Below, one piece after another: positions 29,072 to 42,600 of a DNA stretch of 64,000 nt. The position numbers and the translations under genes are program-made. The notes beneath the pieces are model-generated. The model worked only from the letters and a program-made list of their open reading frames with translations, did not search any database and was not told the DNA's origin. Source of the DNA: an uncultured Clostridia bacterium (GTDB taxonomy: Bacteria; Bacillota; Clostridia; TANB77; CAG-508); NCBI GenBank assembly GCA_948468225.1, contig CAOKHH010000001.1, positions 18,044 through 82,043 of the forward strand, in the 5' to 3' direction. The stretch's first letter is position 1, and every line of letters starts with the position of its first letter.

Positions 29072-32000
29072 ATGGAAAAACTAAAGAAAAAGCGAATTAA
29101 AGAAACGAAACCAAAAATGAAGCAGGGAAAGGTTGTTGCAATAGCATTAACTTTATTTGTTGCAATAACTGCGGTAGTTGCAACAAGTGTATTTAAAACA
29201 AATACGCAAATAAGCAAAAGCCCTTTAACTGAAATAGCAGAAAACGATAGTATGGCAAATATTGATACTAGCGTTAATTTAGCTAATGATTTTCCTGAAA
29301 CTTTTTCTAGTACCTCACAAAACATAGAAAACGTTCAAACTGCCTCAGGTAATGCTTTTGTGGCATATTTAAGAAGCGACGGAAAAGTATTTACTTGGGG
29401 TAATAACCAATATGGACAACTTGGAAACGGAAAAATAGAAAATGTAAATGAAACAGAGATACAACAAGTAGTTGGAGAAAATGGAGAGGGATATTTAGAG
29501 GACATAAAACAAATTACTGCGGGTCTTGCATTTATGGGAGCACTAACAAATGATGGTAAAGTATTAACTTGGGGCTATAATAATGTCGGTCAATTAGGAA
29601 ATAATACGAAAGTTACATCATCTGGTACTCCTGTTTTTGTTGTAGATGAGTTTGGAAATCAAATACAAAATATAAAATATATATCTGCAGGGTCTTCACA
29701 TATGATGGCAGTAACCGAAAGTGGAGAAGTATATGCATGGGGATATAATAACAATGGTCAGTTAGGAATAAATGTAACAGGGAATAAATACTTTGCAGTA
29801 AAAGTACAAAAACTTGTAATAGCAGAAGATGGAACAGTAACAACAGACCTTGAAAATATGAATAATATAAAGCAAGTATCTGGTGGTACAGAGTTTTCAG
29901 TAGCTCTAACAGAAGAGGGAAATGTATATACATGGGGGCTTGGAACATCAGCACAACTTGGAGATGGAGAAGCAAAAACAAAATATATTGCACAAAAAGT
30001 AGATATTTCTGATGTTAAAAAAATTGATGCTGGAGGAATGCAAACTATTGCACTAAAAAATGACGGAACAGTTTGGGCTTGGGGATTAAATAGATATGGA
30101 AACCTAGGAATAGCAACAAGTTCTACAAATACTAGCAATGCCGCATATAAAAAGGCAACACCTGTACAGGTTTTAATTGCTGCAGGCTCACCATTAACAA
30201 ATGTTGTAGACATTAGTTCTTTATATGAGACAAGTTATGCATTAACAGAAAATGGAGAGCTTTATGGATGGGGATTTAACACATCAGGTCAAATTGGAGA
30301 TAACACAATTGTAAATAAAAATGTTGCAACAAGAGTTGTTACAAGCGCAAAAGACACATTAGAAAATATAAAAATACTTGCAGATGGACAAAATACAAAT
30401 ACAAATATAATTGCAGATAAAGATGGATATTTATTTGTATCAGGTGTTTTAGCAAATGGACAATTAGCAACAAAGCACGATACTATAGTATGTCATGCAC
30501 AAGCAATTGATGAAACATATTTAGAATTAAGCAATAACCAAGAATATTTAGAAGTTGGTAGCACAATAAAATTAAGTGTTAGTTATCATAATGGATTAAA
30601 TGCAATAGGAAAACAAATGCAAGCAACAAATGTTGCTTTTAGAAGTTCAAATGAAAGTATTGCAACAGTTGATGCAAACGGAAATGTAACTGCTAAAAAA
30701 AGAGGTTATGTAACAATTATTGCTGAAAATTTAGATAATGGAGATATTGCTGAAAGTCAAATAAATGTTGTAAATAAAGGTGCAACTGCAATTCCTATGG
30801 TACAAAGTGGAACTACATTTTCAGTAATGCTAAAAGAAGATGGAACAGTATGGACTACAGGAAATTCAGCAAAAGGAGAACTAGGTAATGGAACTACAAT
30901 AATTGTTTCAGAGCCAACACAAGTAAAAATAGATACAAATACATATTTAACAGATGTTGTAAAAGTAGAAGCTGGAATTCAACATGCTGTTGCACTAAGA
31001 AAAGATGGAACAGTTTGGGCTTGGGGATTAAATACAAATGGAAGACTAGGAATTGGAAATACCACAGACATGAGATATGCTACACAAGTAAAAAATCCAA
31101 CAGGCGATGGATTTTTAGAAAATGTTGTAGACATTTCTGCAGGAAATGATTTTACAATAGCTGTAATGAAAGATAAAACAGTATATGGATGGGGAGCAGG
31201 AGGAGGACACTCACTTGGAGTAAATAGTACAGCAGATAGAACATTACCTACAAAAATGAATAATAGCTATAATGTTATTCAAGCTGTAACAGGAGCTGAT
31301 ACAACTTGGGTATTAAAAGCAGATGGAACAGTTTGGGGAACTGGGGAGAATTCAAATGGACAATTAGGAGATGGCTCAACTACAGATAGAGCAGAATTAG
31401 TGCCAACAATAAATAAAGACCAAAATGGAAGTATAAAACAAATAGTAAGAATAACATCAGGTATGAATCATATAGTTGCATTAAGCATAGATAAAACAGC
31501 TTTGGTATGGGGATATAATGCAAACTATCAGTTAGGAAATAATTCAACAGCAAAAGCAACATATCCTATAGAATTAAAAGGACCAAATAACACTGGAATA
31601 ATGGAAAATATTGCACATATTGGAGCAGGAGTACAATCTACATATATAAAAACCGAAGATGGATTAGTGTATGCAACAGGATTAAATACTAATGGAGAAT
31701 TATCAATAAATTCAAAAACTACAAGTAGAGTATTTACAAATGTGAAAGATGAAGAGGGAAATATTTTAAGTGGTTTAGGATTTTTAGGCAAAGGAATGGG
31801 AACTACTTATGGATTTGTGTTTGAAGATGGTAGTGTTGGTATAACAGGACTTGGAACTGGAGGACAAAGAGGAGACGGAACAATTATTAGTTCACAAATT
31901 ATCACAAAAATAAAAGGAGCAAAATTATACACAGATAAAACTTATGAAATAGATGTAAATGCAACAAAACAAATAGATGTATATTTAAAACCAAACTTCA

Positions 32001-33607
32001 ATTTAAACCTAGATGGCGTTGACAAAATAACAAAAGAGGGCCTTGTATATGAAAGTTTAAATGAAGGAATAGCAACAGTTACAGATGATGGAGTAGTTAG
32101 AGGAGTAAGTACAGGAATAACAGGAATTAAAATTACAGATACAATAAATGAAGTAGAAGGAACAGCATATATTATTGTAGGAAATAGAGATTTGTCTGAT
32201 ACTTCAAAAGTTGTTTCAGGAGATAATTTTGTAGCATTATTAAAACAAGATGGAACAGTTTGGACATGGGGTAATAACCAATATGGTCAATTAGGAAATG
32301 GAAAAATAGAAAATGTAAATACAATAGAGCCTACACAGGTTTTAGGAGTAGGAGGAATAGGTTACTTAAATGATATTATAGATATAGCAGCAGGAAAATA
32401 TCATGTAGTGGCACTTAAGAAAAATGGAGAAGTTGTAACTTGGGGAAGAAATGAAATAGGACAGTTAGGTACAACTGCAGAGATTGCATCAAATCCAGTA
32501 AATGTTAGAGAAAAAGGTGGAAACATATTAGTTGGAGCAATAAAAGTAACAGCAGGAACTGTAAATGGAGCAGCGCTTAAAGCAGATGGAACAGTTTGGG
32601 TTTGGGGTAGCAATGCAAATAGCCAATTAGGACAAGGGGATAAAGTAAATTCTACTTATGCTTTACCAGTACTTGCACCTACAGGAACAACATATTTAAA
32701 TAATATAAAAGATATTCAAGGTGGAAATAATTTCTTTATAAGTTTAACAAATGATGGAGAAGTATATTCATGGGGAGCAGGAGGAGCTGGACGATTAGGA
32801 AATGCTGGTACTGCAGAAAAAAATAGACCAGTAAAAGCATTAGGTGTAGCAGATAAAGATATAGCAAAAATAGCAGTAGGAAATGACTTCGTAGTAGCAT
32901 TAACAACAGATGGATTAGTTTATACTTGGGGAGAAGGAGATGCAGGAAGATTAGGTTATGGAAGTACTACAGATAAATCTTCTCCAGTTCAAGTAAAATT
33001 AGATGCTAATACTAATTTAACAGATGTAGTAGATATAGGAGCAATTTATTCAAGTGGATATGCTCTTGTTAGTGATGGTACAGTATATTCATGGGGAGCA
33101 GGAGGAGAAGGACAACTTGGAAATGATGCAAGTAGCAATAGTTCATATCCTGTAAAAGTAGTACGTATATATAAAGAAGTTTTAGAAAAAAGTGTAGGAA
33201 AATTGCAAAGTGGATCACCAGCTTCATTCACAAATCTTATGATTAAGGAAGACGGAAGTATTATTGCAAATGGTAGATCAAGCTCAGGACAACTAGGGTA
33301 TGTTGTAACATATATAAATCGAATAGAAGATGTTTTACATACATATTTAGAAATAACAGATAGAATTTCTTATATAAAGCAAGGTGATACAAAGAAACTA
33401 AATACAAGAGTAGAAGCAAACTTAAATGCATTTGGAAGTAATATAGAAGATATAGGAAAAGTTACTTGGGAAAGTACCAATCCAGAGATTGCAACAGTTG
33501 ACGCAAATGGAAATGTAACAGCTTGTAAAACTGGTGTAACTACAATTATTGCAACAGAAGAAAAGTTTCGGATATGTTGCACAAGCAAAGATATATGTAA
33601 CTTCTAA
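29072..33607 (+). CDS. Giant gene 2, segment A (frame before shift 2)
   Basis: N-terminal anchor, two full propeller/Ig units, a third RCC1 block and most of its Ig domain. Unshifted, it ends after 1,511 residues with FRICCTSKDICNF. Shifted, the Ig domain finishes as EEKFGYVAQAKIYVTS, which closely parallels KDSKFGFIATGIVYVTR of an uninterrupted unit near 36430. Confidence 0.7.
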   Translation: MEKLKKKRIKETKPKMKQGKVVAIALTLFVAITAVVATSVFKTNTQISKSPLTEIAENDSMANIDTSVNLANDFPETFSSTSQNIENVQTASGNAFVAYLRSDGKVFTWGNNQYGQLGNGKIENVNETEIQQVVGENGEGYLEDIKQITAGLAFMGALTNDGKVLTWGYNNVGQLGNNTKVTSSGTPVFVVDEFGNQIQNIKYISAGSSHMMAVTESGEVYAWGYNNNGQLGINVTGNKYFAVKVQKLVIAEDGTVTTDLENMNNIKQVSGGTEFSVALTEEGNVYTWGLGTSAQLGDGEAKTKYIAQKVDISDVKKIDAGGMQTIALKNDGTVWAWGLNRYGNLGIATSSTNTSNAAYKKATPVQVLIAAGSPLTNVVDISSLYETSYALTENGELYGWGFNTSGQIGDNTIVNKNVATRVVTSAKDTLENIKILADGQNTNTNIIADKDGYLFVSGVLANGQLATKHDTIVCHAQAIDETYLELSNNQEYLEVGSTIKLSVSYHNGLNAIGKQMQATNVAFRSSNESIATVDANGNVTAKKRGYVTIIAENLDNGDIAESQINVVNKGATAIPMVQSGTTFSVMLKEDGTVWTTGNSAKGELGNGTTIIVSEPTQVKIDTNTYLTDVVKVEAGIQHAVALRKDGTVWAWGLNTNGRLGIGNTTDMRYATQVKNPTGDGFLENVVDISAGNDFTIAVMKDKTVYGWGAGGGHSLGVNSTADRTLPTKMNNSYNVIQAVTGADTTWVLKADGTVWGTGENSNGQLGDGSTTDRAELVPTINKDQNGSIKQIVRITSGMNHIVALSIDKTALVWGYNANYQLGNNSTAKATYPIELKGPNNTGIMENIAHIGAGVQSTYIKTEDGLVYATGLNTNGELSINSKTTSRVFTNVKDEEGNILSGLGFLGKGMGTTYGFVFEDGSVGITGLGTGGQRGDGTIISSQIITKIKGAKLYTDKTYEIDVNATKQIDVYLKPNFNLNLDGVDKITKEGLVYESLNEGIATVTDDGVVRGVSTGITGIKITDTINEVEGTAYIIVGNRDLSDTSKVVSGDNFVALLKQDGTVWTWGNNQYGQLGNGKIENVNTIEPTQVLGVGGIGYLNDIIDIAAGKYHVVALKKNGEVVTWGRNEIGQLGTTAEIASNPVNVREKGGNILVGAIKVTAGTVNGAALKADGTVWVWGSNANSQLGQGDKVNSTYALPVLAPTGTTYLNNIKDIQGGNNFFISLTNDGEVYSWGAGGAGRLGNAGTAEKNRPVKALGVADKDIAKIAVGNDFVVALTTDGLVYTWGEGDAGRLGYGSTTDKSSPVQVKLDANTNLTDVVDIGAIYSSGYALVSDGTVYSWGAGGEGQLGNDASSNSSYPVKVVRIYKEVLEKSVGKLQSGSPASFTNLMIKEDGSIIANGRSSSGQLGYVVTYINRIEDVLHTYLEITDRISYIKQGDTKKLNTRVEANLNAFGSNIEDIGKVTWESTNPEIATVDANGNVTACKTGVTTIIATEEKFRICCTSKDICNF

Positions 33608-36600
33608 CACAGACAACACAATAACAGCACCAATGATTGTTCAAGGTACAAGTTTTACAGCAGTGTTAAGAGCAGACGGAACAGTGTGGGTGGCAGGACT
33701 AAACGATAAAGGACAATTAGGTTTAGGAGATACAAGTTATAGAGGAGAATTTGAAAGAGTAAAAATAGATGCAAATACAAATCTTGAAAATGTAACTAGA
33801 ATTTCAGCAGGTGCATCACATATGTTAGCTGTAACAAAAGATGGATATGTATATGCATGGGGGCTTGGAACATCAGGACAATTAGGTCAAGGAAATACAG
33901 CTAATTCTAATTATGCTGTAAAAGTAAAAGACGAAACAGGTGAAAACGACTTAACAGGAATAATAGATGTATCAGCAGGTATAGCACATAGTTTAGCACT
34001 AACAAGAGATGGACATGTGTATGCTTGGGGAAATGGAGCAAATTATCGTTTAGGAAATTTTGCTACAGCTAATCAAACATTGCCAGTTAAAGTAATAAGA
34101 GGATATGACATAGTAGAAATATCAGCAGGAGAATTACATACTGCAATACTTAGAGGAGATGGATTTGCTCTAACATTTGGTAATGCAGGTAGTGGACAAA
34201 CTGGTATAAATGTAACAGGTGATAGACAAAACCCTAGCGAAATGAAGGATTCAGAAGAAGAAAAGAGAATGAGAAATATTGTTAGTGTTAAGACAGGAAA
34301 AACACATACAATAGTTCTTACAAGCACAGGCAAAGTATACTTTACAGGATTAAATACATCTGGACAATTATCACAAGGAAATGTAACATCACCAGTTACA
34401 GTATTAAAACCAGCTAAAATATTAAATTCTGAAAACGAATATGTAGATTTAACTAATATTGCAAGTATTAGTGCTGGGAATACATATTCAATAGCAATAA
34501 CAAAAGAAAAAGAAGCATATGTATGTGGTGTAAATTCAGCAGGACAGTTAGGACAAGGAGATGTTGTAACACCTATAAATGCATTTGTAAAAATTAAAAG
34601 CACAGATGGCGAAGGTGTATTAGAAAATATTGATTATGTTGCAAATGGAGCAGGAAATACATTAAACTTAGCAGCTATAACAGAGGATGGAAAAATATAT
34701 ACTTGGGGAACATCTGCAAATGGACAGCTTGGGAACCGGAGAATATTTCGATAAATATTTACCAACAATTGCAGGAGACAATAAAATAACAGTAGAAAGC
34801 GTAAATGTAAACTTAAAATCAGGGGAAACCTATACAGTAGCACCAAAACTAAAACAAGGAGTAAATGCATATTGCTATGAGCAAACTATAAAAAATGCAA
34901 AATACACATCAAATAATGAAAGAGTTGCAACTATTGACGAAGCTGGAGTAATAACAGCAAAGGAAATGGGATCATCAATTATACATATACAAGATTTAGA
35001 TAATAATATAGAAAAATATATAAAAGTAAATGTATCAGAATACAGAAGTTTCGCAGATCCAGACATTTCTTCAGGATTAAACTTTACAGTTGCTTTAAAA
35101 GCTGATGGAACAGTTTGGAGCTGGGGTAATGGAGCAAATGGAAAACTAGGAACAGGAAATACAAACAATCAAACTGGGCCAGTTCAAGTTTTAGCACCAG
35201 ATGGAAAAAATAAATTAACAAATGTAAAACAAATTGCAGTAGGATATGATTCAGCATCAGCCTTATTAGAAGATGGAACAGTAGTTTCTTGGGGAGTTAA
35301 TTCATATGGAGCATTAGGTAATAACTCAACTGCACATTCTACAATACCAGTATATTTAGAAGATATAAATGGAGAAAAGGTAACAGATGTAGTAAAAATT
35401 GCAAGAGGAAATAAAACAATAATAGCACTTAAAAAAGATGGGTCAGTTTGGGTAGCAGGATATAATGGATATGGACAATTAGGGCAAGGAAATACAACTG
35501 AAAGCCATTATGCTATTAGAGTAAAAGATGAAACAGGAAAAGGATATTTAGAAGGTGCATTAGATGTTTATGGAATAATAAGATCAACATATATAATAAA
35601 GAACAATGGAGAAGTTTGGGGATTTGGAGCAAATGCAGATTTACAATTAGGAACAGGAAATAATGTAGAGAAAAAACTTCCTCAAAAATCTTTAATAGAT
35701 AATGTTGTAAAATTAGCACCTTGTTCATATGGAACATCAGCTTTAAAGGCAGACGGAACAGTTTGGACTTGGGGTTGGAATGGATATGGACAATTAACAG
35801 ATGGCACAACTACTAACAACGGAACACCAATGCAAGCACAAATGAAATTAAATGCTAATGCAGATAGTATTTTAGTAAAAGATATTATAGATATAGGATC
35901 AACTGGAGGCTCTTACCATATACTAGATAAAAATCATAAAGTATATGGTGCCGGAGGAAATGCACAAGGACAATTAGGAAATGGAACAACTACTAATTCA
36001 ACATATTTTACAGAGCTTAAAGGAAAATATGGAGAGGAATTACCAAACAATATAGTAAAATTATCAACATCTATGGCAAGAACAGATTCTTCAACAGATA
36101 CATCAGTTGAATATTACATAAGAGAAGATGGAAGCATATATGGGTCAGGAAAAAATAGTTCATATCAATTATTTGGAGAAATTACAGAAAACTTTAAAGC
36201 AGCAAAAGAAATGAATCAATCATATATGGAAATAGAACGTGTAAGCTACATAAAAATTGGAGAAAGCAAAAAATTAACAGCTACATCAGTAGAAAACTTT
36301 AACCTTTTTGCTAAAGCACCAGAGCTTGGAACTTTAACTTGGTCTAGTTTAAATGAAGATGTAGCAACTGTTGATGCAAATGGAAATGTAATTGCAAAAG
36401 CAGAAGGTCAAACAACAATTATAGTAAAAGACTCAAAATTTGGGTTTATAGCAACTGGAATTGTATATGTAACAAGAAATACAGATAACACAATAACAGT
36501 TCCACAAGTTGTACAAGGCTTAGACTTCACAGTTGTTTTAAAGGCAGATGGCACAGTTTGGACAACTGGTACAAATGCAAAAGGACAATTAGGAATTGGT

Positions 36601-39600
36601 GGGAGCATTACTACAACTGCTGTATTACAACAAGTAAAAAAAGCAGATGGAACAACTTTAGGAAATATTGTAAAAATATCATCAGGATTAGAACATACTT
36701 TAGCATTAACTAAAGATGGAGAAGTTTATGCTTGGGGTTGTGGAACTTCAGGACAATTAGGACAAGGCAATAACACAAACTCAAATGTTGCAATAAAGGT
36801 TAAAAATCCTTTAGGAACAGATACAATTAACAATATTATAGATATATCAGCAGGAAAAGAGCATAGTGTACTTTTAACTAAGGATGGAGATGTATATCAA
36901 TTTGGATTAAACAACTACTTACAAATTGGAGATAATACATCAACAACTAGAAATTTACCTGTAAAAGTAAAAGAAATATATAATGTAGTACAAGTATCAG
37001 CTGGGCAACTTTTTACAACAATGTTAAGAGGTGATGGAACAGTTTGGACAGTTGGACAAAACTATTATGGCCAAACAGCAACTAATGTTGCAACAAGAGG
37101 AAGCGGTACTACAGCACAAGGATTAGGAATTCCAAGACAAGCAATGAACGCCGACTTAAACGCTCCGCTTAAGGGTATTACTCAAATCACAAGTGGTGGA
37201 TGGCATATAGTAGCACTTACAGAAAATAAGAAGGCATATGGTTGGGGTTATAACAAAGATGGACAACTTGGTCAAAACAATATAACAGAGTATTATATAA
37301 AACCAATGTTAATACTAGATGCTACAGATGTTCCAAATGAAGGAGAAACAGTAGTTGTTAATCCTAAGGGAATACAAAATGTAAAGCAAATTGGCGCATC
37401 AGAAAGAGGTACATTCTTTATTACAGATAGCGGTGAAATTTATGCAACAGGAGAAAACTCAAAAAATCAATTATCACAAAACCATACAAACGATTTAACA
37501 AAAGTAGGCAAGTTATTAGACTCAACAGGTGCTACTTATATTAGTGATGCAATAAATATAATGCAATCATCTGCAAATACAAATAATACAGCAATTATAA
37601 AGAAAGACGGAACAGTTTGGGTAGTAGGAAATGGTGATAAAGGACAAATTGGAAATGATTATTATTTAGCTTCACCACTTTATACAAGAATGGGATTTGC
37701 AGAAATTGATGTAAATGTTCAAAATGAAACACTTAGTGTTGGTGAAACTGGAAAAGTAAATGTAGATATTAAAGTAGGATTTAATGTATATCAAGATGAA
37801 AAAGATAGTTTAGGAAATGTTAAATTTTCTTCACAAAACGAAGAAGTTGTAAGCATAAACGAATTAGGAGAGTTTACTGCTTTAAAACAAGGAACAAGCA
37901 GAATTACAATTAAAGATGAAACAAATTCACTTATGAAAACTGTTTTAATAAAGGTTACAAGAGATGCAGAGGATGTTGTTTTATCAGAAATATATGGAAA
38001 AAATCATACTGTACTATTAAGAACAGATGGAAGTGTTGTAACTTGGGGTGCAAATGGTTATGGACAATTAGGAGTAGGACATACTGGAGCGGTTTTGGGA
38101 TATGTAGAGCCTTTAGATTCAAATGGAGTTGATAAACTAACAGGAATAATTAGTGTATCTATAGGAGAAAATCATACAGCAGTAGTAAAAAAAGATGGAA
38201 CAGTACTTTCTTGGGGATTAAATAGTAGTGGACAATTAGGAAATGGAAATAATACAAACCAATCAAAAGCTACATATGTAATAGATGAACATGGAAATAG
38301 ATTAACAGATATAGTAAAAGTAGCCTGTGGTACTAATTTTACATTGGCATTAAGAAAAGATGGAACAGTTTGGGCTTGGGGAAATAATAAATATGGACAA
38401 TTAGGAAATAACACATTTAAAAATAGTAATGTTGCAGTACAAGTAAAAGATACAACAGGAAAAGGCTATTTAAGAGATGTTGCAGATATTTCAGCAAGTG
38501 AAATAAATGGTGCAATATTAACACATACAAAAGAAGTATATGTATGGGGTTATAATTACCAAGGAGAGGTAGGAAATGGAACAACTTCTAGAGGTGGTGA
38601 TGGATCAGGAAATTCAAAAGGATTACCTGTAAAATCATCAATTGAAAATGTTGAAAAAGTAATATGTAATAGAAGAAATGTGTATGCAATAACTGAAGAT
38701 AAAAAACTTTATGCTTGGGGTTATAATGGATATGGACAATTAGGAATTGGAGTAGCATCTACTTCATCAAGTAGTGGTTCATACCAAAGAACAACACCAG
38801 TAGTAGTAAAATTAGATGCAAACACAGAATTAACAAATGTTGTAGATGTAAGTGCATCACAATATACAACATATGCACTATTAAGAGACGGTACAGTATA
38901 TGGTTGGGGAGAAAATGCAAATGGAACAATAGGAAACAATACAACTGCAAATTCAAGTTATCCTACATTATTAAAAGATACATATGGAGCAGATTTTACT
39001 AAAAAAGTTTCAAGGCTGATGAATAATAACTATTCAACAACAACATATATGATTTGTGATGATGGCAAAATATTAGGAAATGGATATCAAACAGGAAATA
39101 GATTGTTGAATACAAGAAGTGGAAATCAATTAACACCAAGAGAAATTCAATCTGATTTTATGGAATTAAGTTCACGTGTAGTAACAGTAAAACAAGGAGA
39201 AACTATAACATTACAAGCACAAGTTAAAGAAAATTTAAGTGCATTTGCAGGACACATAAAACTTGGAAATATTACATATACATCTTCTAATTTAAGTGTA
39301 GCAACTGTTAATGAAAAGGGTGAAATTACAGCAGTTAATTTGGGAGAAGCAACAATAATAGCAAAAGATACAACTTATGGATATACTGCACAAACAATTG
39401 TAAAAGTTATTCAAAATAACGAAAAAGCAATAGCAGTACCTGATATTGCACAAGGAAAAGGATTTACAGTAGTATTAAAAGCAGACGGAACAGTTTGGAC
39501 AATGGGACTAAATACTTTAGGACAACTAGGAGATGGTACAACTGCAAATAAAACAAAACCTGTTCAAGTAAAAATAAATAGCAAAGAATATTTAACAGGA

Positions 39601-42600
39601 ATAGTAGAAATATCAGCTGGACTTGACTTTGCAATGGCATTAAATAAAGATGGAGAAGTTTATGTATGGGGAAATAATGCATATGGACAATTAGGAAATG
39701 GAACAACTACGAAATCTGTATATGCAACAAAAATGCTAAAACCTGATGCAACAGGACCTGTTCAGAATGTAATTGGAATAGATGCTGGATCAAATGCAAG
39801 TTATCTTTTAATGAAGGATGGAATGGTTTATGGAACAGGAGCAAACACAAGAGGACAATTAGGATTACAAAATAATACAAATAAAACTCTATTAAATAAA
39901 ATGTTAGAAGCAGAAAATATAGTTAGAATTTCAGCAGAGCATTCAGGGGTAGGTTTACAAACAGGAGATGGAAAAGTATTAACAGTAGGTTATAACTACG
40001 AAGGTGAACTAGGACAAAATAACACAAATACTGGAAGTAATGATGCAGGAAGGTCAAAGAATTTATTATGGAGTGTTATAAATGCAACAAAGGATGGAGA
40101 GTTAACAAATATAGTAAAAATAGTTAGCGGAACACACCAATTTATAGCAATCACAGAAGATAATAAGGCTTATAGTTGGGGTTACAATGCATATGGACAA
40201 TTAGGAAATGGAACTAAAACAAATTCAAGTTTCCCTGTAACAATGAAAATAGGAAATGCTTCAACTGATATAACAGACAAGGTAATAGATGCAGGTGCAT
40301 CATACTATTCTAGCATGCTAAAATTACAAGATAAAGATGGAAAAACTAAAATATATGCAACAGGTTTAAATGATAATTATCAATTAGGAGATGGAACAAA
40401 CACAAATAGTTTATTCTTTATTCCTGTAAAAGATGAAAACAATGTAGAAGATGCCAAAGGATTAGATATATTACCAAGTAATTCAGCTTTACAAGAGAAG
40501 ACAGGAAATGCAGGATATATAGATGTTAACGGAAATGTTTGGACAGTTGGTGCAAATGCATATGGACAAATTGGTGATGACACACTTTATACTAGACAAA
40601 ATATAGTACAAATTGGAGAACTTGCACTAAAAACAGATGAGCCAATAATCCAATTATCTGAAAATCAAGAAAAACAAATAAAAGTACATGTTGAAGATAC
40701 ATTTAATGTATATATTAAAGATGTAACTTTAGGAGAGGTTAAATATAAATCTTTAGATGAATCAGTAGTAACAGTAGATAATACAGGAAAATTAACAGCA
40801 AAAGGAGTAGGAGAAACACTAGTAAAAGTAAAAGACGTATCAAGGGATATTGAGATAGGAATTTTAGTAAAAGTTATAAAAGACCAAGACGATATGAAAT
40901 ATGCACCAATGGTAGTTGGAGGAGAAAATCATAGCGTTGCTTTAAAAGCAGACGGAACAGTTTGGGCTTTTCGGTTATAACAAGTATGGACAATTAGGAA
41001 ATAATAGTACAGTTACAACAGAAATACCATCACAGGTTGTAAGTTCAGATGGAAATGAGTTCCTAACTGATGTAAAAATGATAGCAGCAGGAAGTAACCA
41101 TACACTTGCTTTAAAGGCAGATGGAACAGTATGGGCTTTTCGGTTATAACAACGTAGGACAATTAGGAGATAATACTCAAATTGCAAAATATAAACCAGT
41201 TCAAGTTCTAGGAGAAGCTGGAAATGGATATTTAGAAGATATTATATATATTGCTGCAGGAACAAACTATTCAGCAGCTGTAAATAAAGATGGAGAAGTT
41301 TGGACTTGGGGTAATAACTCAAATGGACAATTAGGAGATGGAACTGTTGTAAATAAATACACACCAGTTAGAGTAAAAGCTAATTTAACAGGTGTTATTG
41401 GTGTTGCCTGTGGAAATACTCATATGATAGCATTAAAATCTGATGGAACAGTATATACTTGGGGATATAATCAATATGGAAAGCTTGGAGATAATACAAC
41501 TACACAGAGAACAATACCAGTAAAAATGTTAGAAACAGCTGATACTTATGTTCAAGATGCTGTAGCAGTTGAAGCAAGTGCAAATAACAGTTATGTATTA
41601 AAAGAAGATGGAACAGTATTAGCAGTAGGGCTTGGAACGTCAGGACAATTAGGAGATGGAACAAATACAAATAAAATATTACCAGTGTCAGTAAAATCAA
41701 AAGATGGAAGCGGAGTTTTAAATAATATTAAAGCAATAAAAACAGGAGCAAATTCAGTTGTAGCACTTACAAAAGATAATACAGTTGTAGCTTGGGGAAT
41801 AAATACAAATGGACAATTAGGAAACGATGAAACAACTAATAGGTCATTACCTGTACAAGTAAAAGATGAAACAGGTTTAAAAGAATTAGATGAAATTTTA
41901 TATATTGGAGCAGGAGCAAATCACGTCTTAACAGTAGAAAATAATGGTTATGTTCAAGTTTGGGGAAGTAATGCACAAAAACAATTATCAGAAACTTCTA
42001 TTACACAAGCAAAACTTCCAATATATATTGGAACAAAAATAGTAGCAACTCCAAGTAGTGCAAAAATGAAAGTTGGAGATACACAAAAATTAGACATTCA
42101 AATGAATGCATTTAACCTTTTTAAATCAGAAGAGGAAGTTGCAAGACAAGTTACTTTCAAAAGTTTAAATACTAATATTGCAACTGTAAGTACAGATGGA
42201 ATTATTACAGCTGTTTCTAATGGTATAACAAAAGTAGTTGCACAAGATAGTTTATCTGGAAAAGTAACAACAGTTGAAGTTAGTGTATTAGAAGATGGAG
42301 CAATTGCAACACCAAAAATAGCATCAGGATCAAATCACACAGTAGCACTAAAAGCAGATGGAACAGTTTGGACTTATGGATACAATAATGTAGGACAATT
42401 AGGATTAGGAGATACTAAAACAAGATATATACCAACTAAAGTAAATATAGATAATGTAATAGATGTAGCTTGTGGAAATAACTTTAGCCTTGCACTAAAA
42501 CAAGATGGAACAGTATGGGCTTGGGGTATCAATGATAAAGGACAATTAGGACAAGCAAATACAAAAAATTCTAGTATACCTGTACAAGTATTAGCAGTAG

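Noticed and set aside
34731..34740. Shift 3 placed at CTT G GGA instead of AAC CGG
   Set aside because: Both give the same net frame, but shifting at AAC CGG yields the RCC1 consensus GQLGNG and matches the other six sites; the CTT GGG option gives GQLGTG and a different kind of site.
33566..41144. Phase-variable slipped-strand sites
   Set aside because: There is no long homopolymer or short tandem repeat at the sites; the change is always a single C.
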